Assembly (NCBI GenBank): GCA_905182535.1
Contig: CAJJBZ010000012.1
Location: 1-64,000, forward strand
Reading direction: 5' to 3'
Length of the DNA: 64,000 nucleotides
From: an uncultured Planktomarina sp.
Lineage (GTDB): Bacteria; Pseudomonadota; Alphaproteobacteria; Rhodobacterales; Rhodobacteraceae
The number at the start of each line of letters is the position of its first letter. Position 1 is the first letter of the stretch. Of the stretch, positions 19,162-28,228 are shown one piece after another. A model generated the notes under the pieces. That model was given only the letters and a program-made list of their open reading frames with translations. It did no database searches and was not told the origin of the DNA. Both the position numbers and the translations under genes were made by a program.

Positions 19162-21348
19162 TCATGCCTTTGGTGATATTTGAGGGTCATCAGTATGGGT
19201 TAATTTTGGTACATCACTTGCCCCTGCACTACCTCGTCCGGATAGAGATGGGTTTTCCATAAAAAACCGGTGGCAATTAAACGCGAAGCTGCCCTTAGGC
19301 CACGTGGCCCGCGTATAAGAACCGTCGGGTTGCATTACCCAAGATTGGGCAACATCTGCCAAGTTTGCAGCCATAATTTGACTAACAATTTGGGCTTTTG
19401 CCGTTGCGTTTTTGATCTCCACTAAAGTTTCGACTCGGCGATGGAGATTGCGATCCATCCAATCGGCCGAAGAAATATAAACTCGGGCTGATGGACTGGG
19501 GAGGCCATAGCCGTTGGCAAAACATACTATGCGGGAGTGTTCCAAAAAGCGGCCAATTACGGATTTCACTCTAATATTTTCTGACAGTCCCTCAACCCCG
19601 GGCCGCAACCCACAAATACCTCGCACAATTAGGCTAATTTTTACTCCAGCCTGTCCAGCTGCATAAAGCGCATCAATGACGTCCGCATCAATCAAGGAAT
19701 TCATTTTAGCCCAGATGGCAGCAGGTTTACCATCTTTGGCATTGGATGCTTCAGCTTTGATACGTTCCAAGAGCGTTGACTGGAGGGATAGAGGAGAGAT
19801 TGCAATGTTCTCGAGAGTTTTGGGCTGCGCATAACCGGATAGATAATTGAATACCTTTGTAGCATCCCGACCCAGGGCTGCATCGCATGTGAAAAGGCTC
19901 ACGTCTGTGTAAACACGTGCCGTGATCGGGTGGTAATTACCTGTGCCATAGTGAGTGTAGGTGACTAAGCGATCGCCCTCACGCCGTACCACAGTGCTGA
20001 TTTTGGCATGGGTTTTGAGGTTCATAAACCCGTAAACCACATGGGCGCCAGCTCGTTCAAGCCTGCGTGACTGCCTAATGTTTGCGGCTTCGTCAAAACG
20101 GGCTTTGAGTTCCACCAAAGCGGTTACCGATTTTCCGTCTTCTGCCGCTTCGCAAAGAGCTTCAACAATAGGAGAGCGTTTTGAGGTGCGATAGAGGGTC
20201 TGTTTGATCGCCAAAACATTGGGGTCATGGGCGGCTTGTTGCAAAAAACGTACAACCATGTCGAAGGTTTCATAGGGATGTTGCAGTAGCATATCCTTTT
20301 GCCGGATCGCCGCAAACAGATCACCCTCGTGATCTGATACTCGCTCTGGTATCCGTGGTGTGAAGCTTGGCCATAGCAAGTTTGATCTATCCTCGATGAC
20401 TAACTCTTTGAGATCGGGTAGACCGAGCATTCCATTAACTTCAATCACCTCAGTTTCAGTGACAGAAAACTCTGCCATAATGGCGGCACGCAGGGCCTTT
20501 GGAGCCTGAGTGCTAATCTTCAGCCGGATTACTTCGCCGCGGCGTCGCCGTTTTAGGGCAACCTCAAACTCTCGGACTAGATCTTCCGCCTCATCTTCCA
20601 CTTCAAGATCACTGTCGCGGAGGACCGAAAATACGCAGTGGCTTTTGAGTTTATAGCCAGGGAATAATTGTTCCAGTTGCATCAAAATTAGATCTTCTAG
20701 AGGCAGATAGCGATAGCCATCACCGGGAAGACGCACGAATCTATTCACCTGTTGTGGCACTGGAACTAAGGCACGTAGCCTACGCTTATCAGATTTCCTT
20801 TCCAGTTGCAGCGCCAAGGCAAAACCGGCGTTTGGTATGAAGGGGAAGGGATGCGCAGGATCAATAGCCAGCGGAGAGACTACTGGGAACACATCAGACA
20901 AGAAAAGCTGTTGTAAGTAGGTACGATCTTTTGTGGCCTGAGCTGCTTTCAGAATATGAATATTTTGCGCGGCCAACTCAACCCGCAGTTTTGCCAAAAT
21001 AGCTTGCTGTTTGGCCATCAAATCGCGGGCTTCGGTGTCAATCATCTCCAATTGCTCTGTGGTGCTGCGGCCATCAATACCTGGAGTGATACTGCCTGCA
21101 CGGGCCAGTTCGCGTAACCCTGCAACGCGAACAGAATAAAATTCATCAAGGTTAGTAGCTGAAATTGACAAAAACCGCAGCCTCTCTAAGAGAGGCACAT
21201 TTGGATTATCAACCTCCTCCAAAACCCTCCAATTGAAAGCCAGCCAGGACAGCTCGCGATTTAAAAATCTGTCTGGCCCAGCTGCCCTAAGCCCACAGCT
21301 GCGTGCTGCGGGAAAATCACTATGCAAAAAGTCAGCCGGGTTTGTCAT
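19162..21348 (-). CDS. ppk1: Polyphosphate kinase 1
   Basis: A 728-residue PPK1 that reversibly makes inorganic polyphosphate from ATP. Domain order is normal: an N domain with RFLNRELSWLAFNWRVLEE at the start, a head domain, then two phospholipase-D-like domains. The autophosphorylated histidine lies in FMNLKTHAKISTVV and the second conserved histidine in FLEHSRIVCFANG. The length matches the family. It is followed by ppx. The N-terminal extension of about 25 residues is poorly conserved, so an internal start is possible. Confidence 0.94.
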   Translation of the reverse strand: MTNPADFLHSDFPAARSCGLRAAGPDRFLNRELSWLAFNWRVLEEVDNPNVPLLERLRFLSISATNLDEFYSVRVAGLRELARAGSITPGIDGRSTTEQLEMIDTEARDLMAKQQAILAKLRVELAAQNIHILKAAQATKDRTYLQQLFLSDVFPVVSPLAIDPAHPFPFIPNAGFALALQLERKSDKRRLRALVPVPQQVNRFVRLPGDGYRYLPLEDLILMQLEQLFPGYKLKSHCVFSVLRDSDLEVEDEAEDLVREFEVALKRRRRGEVIRLKISTQAPKALRAAIMAEFSVTETEVIEVNGMLGLPDLKELVIEDRSNLLWPSFTPRIPERVSDHEGDLFAAIRQKDMLLQHPYETFDMVVRFLQQAAHDPNVLAIKQTLYRTSKRSPIVEALCEAAEDGKSVTALVELKARFDEAANIRQSRRLERAGAHVVYGFMNLKTHAKISTVVRREGDRLVTYTHYGTGNYHPITARVYTDVSLFTCDAALGRDATKVFNYLSGYAQPKTLENIAISPLSLQSTLLERIKAEASNAKDGKPAAIWAKMNSLIDADVIDALYAAGQAGVKISLIVRGICGLRPGVEGLSENIRVKSVIGRFLEHSRIVCFANGYGLPSPSARVYISSADWMDRNLHRRVETLVEIKNATAKAQIVSQIMAANLADVAQSWVMQPDGSYTRATWPKGSFAFNCHRFFMENPSLSGRGSAGASDVPKLTHTDDPQISPKA

Positions 21349-21435
21349 TATTAATCCTATATCAAGGCATCAAATTTAGCTGTGTTGCTGGTAAATTGTA
21401 AGGGGTAAGATAATGAGTACCATTGCGCGGCTGCG

Positions 21436-22089
21436 CTAGTTCAGAATATTTGCAGCCATCGCTCGAGTAATGGGTCGCTTTGTCGACATGCTTATCACAT
21501 CTAACCGGGCTACGATATCGCCAGCTGCGTCAAAGCTTCGATCTATATTTTTCAGTATATAGGCCAGAACTTCTGGTGATGGAGATAGCTGGCGATCCAT
21601 AAAGGCTTTCAACAAAACTGCGTGCAAAAGTGCATCATCCGGACGATCAATTTTGGTGCAGCTGGTACCCTCTAATCGACTGAGTAGGTCTGATAATCGA
21701 AATCCAGCCTGGCGCACTGCAATGCTGGAGGCCATAAGTAAGAGACCACCAGTGGATTGCAGATGATTGTGCAAATGAAAGAGTCGGGTTTCAGCTGGGC
21801 CAATCCCTGCCACATTTTGTAGATTGTCTACCACAATTTTAGCACCAGCTTCTGGCTGTTCAAAATCCCCTAAAGGATCAATTGGCTGTGCATCTTTTTC
21901 GTTCAGCCAAATTTTTAAGAGATGAGATTTCCCAGAGGCTTTTGGACCGAGCACAATCATTTTCCCCTGTGGCCATGTCGTACAATCTTCCAAAATTGCT
22001 ACGGCGTTTTTATTAGCCTCAGATACAAAGAAGGAATGACGCTCGTGTGTCACTTTAATAGGTAATTTGAAACTGAGTTGTTCAGACAT
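21436..22089 (-). CDS. hdaA: DnaA regulatory inactivator Hda-like protein
   Basis: A 217-residue DnaA-related protein that, with the beta clamp, promotes ATP hydrolysis by DnaA after initiation. The start MSEQLSFKLP carries the QLSFKLP-type clamp-binding motif. Walker A is GPKASGKSHLLKIW; a weak Walker B is IVVDNLQNV. The ATG at 22089 overlaps the end of the permease gene by eight bases (ATGTCTGA), so the two are coupled. The same pair occurs in other Rhodobacterales. The longer in-frame reading from 22146 would add an unconserved N-terminus. Confidence 0.85.
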   Translation of the reverse strand: MSEQLSFKLPIKVTHERHSFFVSEANKNAVAILEDCTTWPQGKMIVLGPKASGKSHLLKIWLNEKDAQPIDPLGDFEQPEAGAKIVVDNLQNVAGIGPAETRLFHLHNHLQSTGGLLLMASSIAVRQAGFRLSDLLSRLEGTSCTKIDRPDDALLHAVLLKAFMDRQLSPSPEVLAYILKNIDRSFDAAGDIVARLDVISMSTKRPITRAMAANILN

Positions 22090-23155
22090 TTTTGTCGTCT
22101 TTAGGGTCTGTACCACTATAAAGCGGACCTGATGTGTACTGCGCAATCAAAAACCTAGCCATCACGCCAATAATTGCTGCTACTGGTACAGCCACCAACA
22201 TACCAACAAAACCAAATATGCTGCCAAACACTGACAGGGCAAAAATTAACCAAACTGGATGAAGACCTACGGAATTTCCGACTAATTTTGGTGTTAGGAA
22301 ATTGCCCTCTAAAACTTGCCCCACTATGAAGATAGCTGCAATGATGCTTATGGAGGTCCAATCACCCCAAAATTGGAAAAGGGCCAAACCCAGCGCCAAG
22401 CCGCCACCCACCAAGGCGCCAACATAAGGGATAAAAGAAATAATTCCTGACAAGAATCCCACGACTATGCCATAGTTGAGACCGGCCAGCATCAAGGCAA
22501 TGGCGTAGTATATGCCTTGAATTAAGCATACTGTGCCTTGGCCACGGATGAAAGAGGCGAGGGTGGCATCAATTTCGTGACCCAAACGACGCACATTTTT
22601 CACGTGATCTCTTGGTACCAGTTCATCAATCTTAGAAACAAGATTGTCCCAGTCCAATAAGAGATAGAAGGATACAACTGGGACCACCACAATTAAAACC
22701 AACATACTTACAATCGAATTTACTGAGGAGGCCAGTCTGTTCACTAAATCACCACCCCGCGATTGAATGGTTTCCCCCAATCCAGTGAGTGATTGCCGTA
22801 TGCTACTGCTATCATCTAGAAGATCTGGAAAGCGCGTAGTTAAAAAGCTCCAAAACTCTGTGGCAATTACTGGGGCCGTATTAAACAAAGCAATTGCCTG
22901 CTCCACCGCTAGCGGCACAATCAGTAAAATTGCCAGAACAAAGGCGAGCATTACCACAATTGTGATGGCCGTGGTTGATAATAAACGCGATAGGCCCAAG
23001 CGTTGCAGGCGATCTGCAATAGGATCGAGGCAATAGGCAACTGCACCGCCCAAGACGAACGGCAACAGCGTATCGCCCAGTAAGAATAATAACAGGCCGA
23101 AAATTACTGCTGAGATGCCCCAGTAGCGCAATTGTGAAGATACCGGTAAACCCAT
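22082..23155 (-). CDS. AI-2E family (PerM-like) transporter
   Basis: A 357-residue membrane protein of the AI-2E/PerM family. Hydrophobic segments group as two at the N-terminus, a pair in the middle and a bundle of four to five at the end; GIISFIPYVGALVGGG and VGQVLEGNFLTPKLVGNSVGLHPVWLI are family motifs. The function in alphaproteobacteria is not settled; some members are sodium/proton antiporters. The ATG at 23155 follows AAGGGG; eight extra codons upstream are possible. It is the first gene of the coupled pair with hdaA. Confidence 0.85.
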   Translation of the reverse strand: MGLPVSSQLRYWGISAVIFGLLLFLLGDTLLPFVLGGAVAYCLDPIADRLQRLGLSRLLSTTAITIVVMLAFVLAILLIVPLAVEQAIALFNTAPVIATEFWSFLTTRFPDLLDDSSSIRQSLTGLGETIQSRGGDLVNRLASSVNSIVSMLVLIVVVPVVSFYLLLDWDNLVSKIDELVPRDHVKNVRRLGHEIDATLASFIRGQGTVCLIQGIYYAIALMLAGLNYGIVVGFLSGIISFIPYVGALVGGGLALGLALFQFWGDWTSISIIAAIFIVGQVLEGNFLTPKLVGNSVGLHPVWLIFALSVFGSIFGFVGMLVAVPVAAIIGVMARFLIAQYTSGPLYSGTDPKDDKNV

Positions 23156-23312
23156 AATCAATCCCCTTTTGTTATCCAACTTGCGTATTGTGCCGCACCT
23201 TGCAAGGGGTGTGGATAAAATATGCGCTCGAAAGCTAATATTTTTACCACTTTTGCTTGTGACAGTGGCATCGGAGCTCTAAACATGAGCAACAATTCAA
23301 CTGGAGTGTTCC

Positions 23313-24654
23313 ATGCGCCTTAGCCGCTATTTTTTGCCCGTCCTGAAAGAAAACCCAGCTGAGGCCCAGATTGTCTCACACCGTTTGATGCTACGCGCGG
23401 GGATGATCAAACAATCTGCCGCTGGAATTTACTCCTGGTTGCCTTTAGGCCTCAAGGTTTTAAAGAAAATCGAAAGCATTGTGCATGAAGAGCAAGAAAA
23501 AGCAGGCCATCTCGCCATGATTATGCCGACGATCCAATCTGCTGATCTATGGCGCGAATCTGGACGTTATGACGATTATGGTGAGGAAATGTTACGGTTT
23601 AAAGATCGCCATGACCGCGATATGTTGTTTACCCCAACTGCCGAAGAATTGATTACTGATATTTTCCGGGGCCATGTGACTAGCTACAAAGATATGCCGC
23701 TGACCATGTATCAAATTCAGTGGAAGTTCCGCGATGAACGCCGTCCACGCTTTGGAGTGATGCGTGGCCGCGAATTTTATATGAAAGACGGCTATACTTT
23801 TGATCTCACTAAAGAGGACGCTTTGCACGCTTACAATCGCCATTTGGTGAGCTACTCTACGAACGTACGAGCGCATGGGTTTGCAGGCCATTCCTATGCG
23901 GGCAGACAGTGGCCCGATTGGTGGAGACGACACCCATGAATTTTTAGTTTTGGCGGAAACTGGTGAGAGTGAAGTCTTCTATGATAGTGCCGTCACTGAT
24001 TTGACCTTTGGTGATCGTGAAATTGATTTTGACGATGTGGCAGATTGCCAGTCAATAATGGAGGAGTTTACCACAAAATACGCTCGGACAGATGAAACCC
24101 ACGATGAGGCATTGTTTGCCGAGGTTCCCGAAGATCGTCGCAAAGTAGCACGTGGCATTGAAGTGGGGCAGATCTTTTACTTTGGCACTAAATATTCTGA
24201 GGCTATGGGAGCATCTGTACAAGATGCGGAAGGCAAGAAAGTACCCGTCCACATGGGTAGTCATGGTATTGGCGTGAGCCGCCTTGTGGGAGCCATTATT
24301 GAGGCCAGCCATGACGACAAAGGCATCATTTGGCCAGAGGGCGTGACGCCATTCCACTGTGGAATTGTGAATCTTAAGCAGGGCGATGATGAGGCTGATG
24401 GAGCCTGTGAAAGCCTCTATAAGAAGCTTACTATAGCTGGTCTGGACCCGCTGTATGATGATCGCAATGAGCGTGCTGGTGGTAAATTTGCTACTATGGA
24501 TTTGATCGGCCTGCCATGGCGTATTACCGTTGGTCCTCGTGGCTTGAAAAATGGTGTGGTGGAACTGACTAGCCGCAAGACAGGCTTAAGCGAGGAAATG
24601 TCACCTGAAGACGCTGTGGAAAAAGTAATAGCCCAATACCCCTTGGGTGGTTAG
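23313..24654 (+). pseudogene. proS: Prolyl-tRNA synthetase (short alpha type), frameshifted
   Basis: Class II synthetase charging tRNA-Pro. The first part (23313 to about 23855) has motif 1 and motif 2 ([14 protein letters not shown], and [26 protein letters not shown]). The anticodon-binding second part resumes in another frame with [19 protein letters not shown] and runs to the end. One extra T at about 23855-23858 (TAC-T-CTA) explains the break; removing it restores the family sequence exactly. The total of 1342 bases is one over a multiple of three, and about 446 residues is the normal length of this type, which lacks the editing insert. No slippery heptamer is visible. A lost proS would be lethal unless another copy exists. 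Confidence 0.9.
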
Positions 24655-24763
24655 ACTTTATCCAGTATAAAAAAGGCTGAAATGTCATGATCCAATATGC
24701 AACGACTGTGGATAATTTACAGGTCAGATCACTTTTTATAGCTAGAATCCCTAAGGTGCGCCT

Positions 24764-26047
24764 ATGAAGAGCGCGGTACCTTTTTCTAGTTTTGAATTTT
24801 TGATTGCTTGGCGTTACCTGCGGGCTAAACGTGCTGAGGGTGGCGTTAGCGTCATGACACTAATCAGCTTAATCGGTATAGCCCTAGCCGTGGCGGCTTT
24901 GATCATTGTGCTAGCTGTGCGCAGTGGCTTTCGGACAGAATTTGTTGATGCTATTTTGGGCGCTAATGCCCATGTCACCGTTTATGAACGCAAGTTTGAT
25001 CCTAAGTCTGGTAGCTTTGATTATGCGATAAATGACTATGGGGCTTTGACTGATAGTATTGAAGCAGTTGCAGGTGTCACGCGGGCCGCACCGTTGATCC
25101 GTGGGCAAGTAATGGGCAGCTCCAATGATTTTAATCATGGGATTATGGTGTTTGGGATCACCCTAGATAAGTTGAAAACTATACCCAACGTTGCTGATTC
25201 TGAAGGTAGTTTGGGGGACATTGAGGGTTTTCCTGGTGGGGTTGCAATCGGCTCTGGCGTGGCCAGGGCCTTACGCTTGTCTATTGGGGACCGTATCAAG
25301 TTGATATCGCCTAATGGCGTTCGCACTGCTTTTGGCACTAGTCCCAGAGTGAAGTCTTACACGGTAGCCTATATATTCACCGCAGGGCATTATAATATTG
25401 ATCAAACCCGCCTGTACTTGCCATTTGGGGAGGCTCAGAGTTTCTTCAACAGAGAAGGCCAAGCTGACCAGATCGAAGTTTTTATAAATGATCCAGAAGC
25501 AGTAAATGCTATGATATTTGCGCTTAGGGCGGCAAGTGGTGAGGATGCGGTTTTGGAAACCTGGCGTGATTATGCAGGTGGGTTTCTCAGGGCCTTGGCC
25601 ATTGAAGATAATGTGATGCTGGTAATAATGATCGTACTGATATTACTTTCCACAATGAACATTATTTCAGGCTTGATCATGTTGGTTAAAAATAAAGGCC
25701 GCGATATTGGAATTCTGCGTACCATGGGCTTGACCGAGGGCACTGTGTTGCGTGTATTTTTTTTATGTGGGGCAGGCATTGGTCTTGTTGGAACGATCCT
25801 AGGTGTGTTGTTAGGCGTATTGTTTGTGCTCAACATAGATACGATTTTTAGCCTAGTAAACTATATATCTGGCGGCGAAGTTTGGGACCCATCTATTCGT
25901 GGGATTTATCATCTGCCCGCAGAGTTGCGGGGTATGGATGTGGCTAAGGCTATGGGGATCTCACTATCGTTATCTTTTATCATCACCATTTTTCCTGCCC
26001 GCCGTGCGGCGCGGATGAACCCAGTTGAGGCTTTGCGAAATGAGTGA
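24764..26047 (+). CDS. lolC: Lipoprotein-releasing ABC transporter permease (LolC/LolE family)
   Basis: A 427-residue FtsX-like permease with one N-terminal helix (residues about 28-52), a large periplasmic domain, and three helices near the end (about 280-305, 325-350 and 380-400). It opens FEFLIAWRYLRAKRAEGGVSVMT, typical for LolC/E. Together with LolD it extracts lipoproteins from the inner membrane for transfer to LolA. Its 3' end overlaps lolD by eight bases. As in most alphaproteobacteria a single LolC/E hybrid probably works as a homodimer. Confidence 0.92.
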   Translation: MKSAVPFSSFEFLIAWRYLRAKRAEGGVSVMTLISLIGIALAVAALIIVLAVRSGFRTEFVDAILGANAHVTVYERKFDPKSGSFDYAINDYGALTDSIEAVAGVTRAAPLIRGQVMGSSNDFNHGIMVFGITLDKLKTIPNVADSEGSLGDIEGFPGGVAIGSGVARALRLSIGDRIKLISPNGVRTAFGTSPRVKSYTVAYIFTAGHYNIDQTRLYLPFGEAQSFFNREGQADQIEVFINDPEAVNAMIFALRAASGEDAVLETWRDYAGGFLRALAIEDNVMLVIMIVLILLSTMNIISGLIMLVKNKGRDIGILRTMGLTEGTVLRVFFLCGAGIGLVGTILGVLLGVLFVLNIDTIFSLVNYISGGEVWDPSIRGIYHLPAELRGMDVAKAMGISLSLSFIITIFPARRAARMNPVEALRNE

Positions 26048-26717
26048 TCCAATCCTGAAAATGGTGGGGCTTTATAAGTCCTATAATCCAGGGCAAGCCA
26101 ATGTCATATCGGTTTTACAAGACTGTGATCTGACGCTAACAGCGGGTCAGGTAGTCTCACTTGTGGCTCCATCGGGGGCGGGGAAGTCAACGCTGCTGCA
26201 CATTGCTGGTCTGCTGGACACAGCGGATAGTGGAAGCCTGCAGATCGTTGGCCGCGATATGGCTAGTGCTGATGATAAATTGCGGACAGATATGCGGCGC
26301 ATGAAGATTGGGTTTGTTTATCAGTTTCACCACCTCCTACCAGAATTTACGGCGGTGGAGAATATTATGCTCCCACAGCAAGCCACTGGTCTAAGGCCAT
26401 CCGCGGCTCGCCTGCGCGCTTTGGAGCTGTTGGACCAAGTGGGGCTTGTGGATCGTGGGCATCACCTACCTGGTGAGATGTCAGGGGGTGAACAGCAAAG
26501 GGTGGCGTTTTGTCGGGCCTTGGCCAATGCGCCCAAGCTGTTACTGGCAGATGAACCCACTGGCAATCTTGACCCAGAAACCTCAGATCACGTATTCAGC
26601 GTTTTGATGAATTTAGTGCGTGCCACGGGAATGGCGGCGCTGATTGCAACCCATAACATGGATTTGGCGGGGCGTATGGACCGGCAGGTTCGACTTAGTA
26701 AGGGCCAGATACTTTAA
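26040..26717 (+). CDS. lolD: Lipoprotein-releasing ABC transporter ATP-binding protein
   Basis: A 225-residue ABC ATPase. Walker A is APSGAGKST, the signature is [15 protein letters not shown] and Walker B is [14 protein letters not shown]; the H-loop histidine is in IATHNMDL. It energises lipoprotein release with LolC. The ATG at 26040 lies inside the last codons of lolC (ATGAGTGA), which marks tight coupling; an upstream in-frame start at 26025 would overlap more. Confidence 0.93.
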   Translation: MSDPILKMVGLYKSYNPGQANVISVLQDCDLTLTAGQVVSLVAPSGAGKSTLLHIAGLLDTADSGSLQIVGRDMASADDKLRTDMRRMKIGFVYQFHHLLPEFTAVENIMLPQQATGLRPSAARLRALELLDQVGLVDRGHHLPGEMSGGEQQRVAFCRALANAPKLLLADEPTGNLDPETSDHVFSVLMNLVRATGMAALIATHNMDLAGRMDRQVRLSKGQIL

Positions 26718-26788
26718 TTTTTGCGTTGAAAATAAATCCAAACCCTGATTTTTTATGGTGATAAAAATTATTGTAAATGGGAAGCCCA

Positions 26789-27777
26789 ATGCCACTTGTC
26801 TCAACTATCGATATTGAACGTGCCAGTAAATCCGCCTTGGTGGCATATGGTGCAAAAGATTGGATCGCGGTTTCAGTGGCCCGGGCAATTGCGGACGCAG
26901 AATCTTTTGGTAATGTGATTTGTGGCCTCTATTATCTTGAAAGCTACTGCCGCCAGTTGGTCACTGGCCGGGTTGATGGTACGGTGGATCCACAGGTTTC
27001 AGCGTCACGGCCTGGATCTATTTTGTCTGATGCGAAATTTGGATTTTCGCAGCCTGCTTTTGAGGCAGCTCTACCTACTGCTATCGCAGCAGCGCGTACT
27101 AATGGCACCGCATCTCTGTCAGTGGCTCATGCACATACCTGCACCTCTTTGGATATTTTACTGCGCAATTAGCGGCTAAGGGTTTTTTAGCCATTGGCTT
27201 CACTAATGCAAGTCCGGTGGTTGCCCCTCCCGGCGGCAATCAAAAGGTGATCGGTACTAATCCTATCGCCATGTCTGTCCCCAATGGTGAGGGTGGTTTG
27301 GCCGTGCATTTTGACTTTTCAACTTCTGCTGTTGCGCTGGGCAAGATCACTATGGCTAAGGCTGCGGGCGAGCCTGTTCCTCTCGGCTGGGCCGTCGATG
27401 CGCAGGGGGAGCCTACCACAGACCCTCAAACGGCACTGGCTGGGGCCTTGGTGTCGGCCGGTGGATATAAGGGCTGGGGATTTGGGGTTTTGGCGGAGCT
27501 TTTGGCCGCTGGAATTACTGGATCGGTTAATTCGTTAGACGTTGGTGGACTCAAGCTGCCTGATGGCGCGCCTCATGGATTGGGCCAGTTTTACTTTATC
27601 ATAGACCCAAGTACTCATCACGCAGACTTTGCTGATAGGTTGACGCGCTTGGTGGACGCTGTGGGATTGCAAGAGGGTTCACGTTTGCCTGGTAGCAACC
27701 GGCAGGCTAAGGTAGAGATTAATGTGCCAGATGTGCTGTGGGATGCAGTGGGCATTTTGTGTAAAGGCCCTTCTTAA
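26789..27777 (+). pseudogene. Malate/L-lactate dehydrogenase family (Ldh2) oxidoreductase, frameshifted
   Basis: NAD(P)H-dependent 2-oxoacid reductase of the Ldh2/YlbC/delta-1-piperideine-2-carboxylate reductase type. The first part runs to HAHTCTSL at about 27150, then stops at 27172. The next conserved stretch reads GYFTAQLAAKGFLAIGFTNASP in another frame and leads into VAPPGGNQKVIGTNPIA and the C-terminal half, KGWGFGVLAELLA. A single lost G (TTG-GGA now TTGGA) at about 27151 explains the break. The span of 989 bases is one short of 330 codons, a normal size. The ATG at 26789 follows GGAAG; an upstream ATG at 26777 is possible. Confidence 0.85.
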
Positions 27778-28208
27778 GCCTTTTGAGTAAGTACCACACC
27801 AGCGGCCATCAATAATAATCCGCTGAGACGTGGCCAGCTGAGCGGGACATGCTGCGCACCGAATAAGCCAAAATTATCAATTGTGGCGGCAGAGATCAGC
27901 TGACCAATAAGCACAAAGAAAATGGCATTTCCAACGCCAAATTTTGGTGCAATAGCGGTGATTGAAAGCACATAAAACGCCAGCAACAGTCCAGGTAAAA
28001 GTAAATGCCGTGGCGCTGAGGCCAATTTCACAACTGCACTGGGTCCAGTGACCAAAGTTACCAACAGTGCTGTAAGAAACCCAACTGTGAGCAATACAGC
28101 CCCAGCCAACATAGGCGCCCCAAGATGGCGTCCCAAAGCCGCATTCATCGCCGCCAATACTGGAATACCAATTCCGGCAGCAAGCATGGTGATGGCATAG
28201 GTTGGCAT
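27774..28208 (-). CDS. DMT-superfamily YdcZ/DUF606 membrane protein
   Basis: A 144-residue, five-helix protein of the YdcZ (DUF606) branch of small drug/metabolite transporters, about the family length. Segments are roughly residues 3-22, 32-52, 66-84, 90-110 and 122-140. Function unknown; members probably work as dimers. Its stop overlaps the end of the Ldh2 gene on the other strand by four bases. It starts 20 bases downstream of parE and is probably transcribed with it. Confidence 0.8.
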   Translation of the reverse strand: MPTYAITMLAAGIGIPVLAAMNAALGRHLGAPMLAGAVLLTVGFLTALLVTLVTGPSAVVKLASAPRHLLLPGLLLAFYVLSITAIAPKFGVGNAIFFVLIGQLISAATIDNFGLFGAQHVPLSWPRLSGLLLMAAGVVLTQKA

Positions 28209-28228
28209 GCAGCAGGCTCCTTAAAGTG

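Noticed and set aside
23850-23862. Programmed ribosomal frameshift in proS
   Set aside because: No slippery heptamer, stop codon context or pseudoknot can be seen at the junction.
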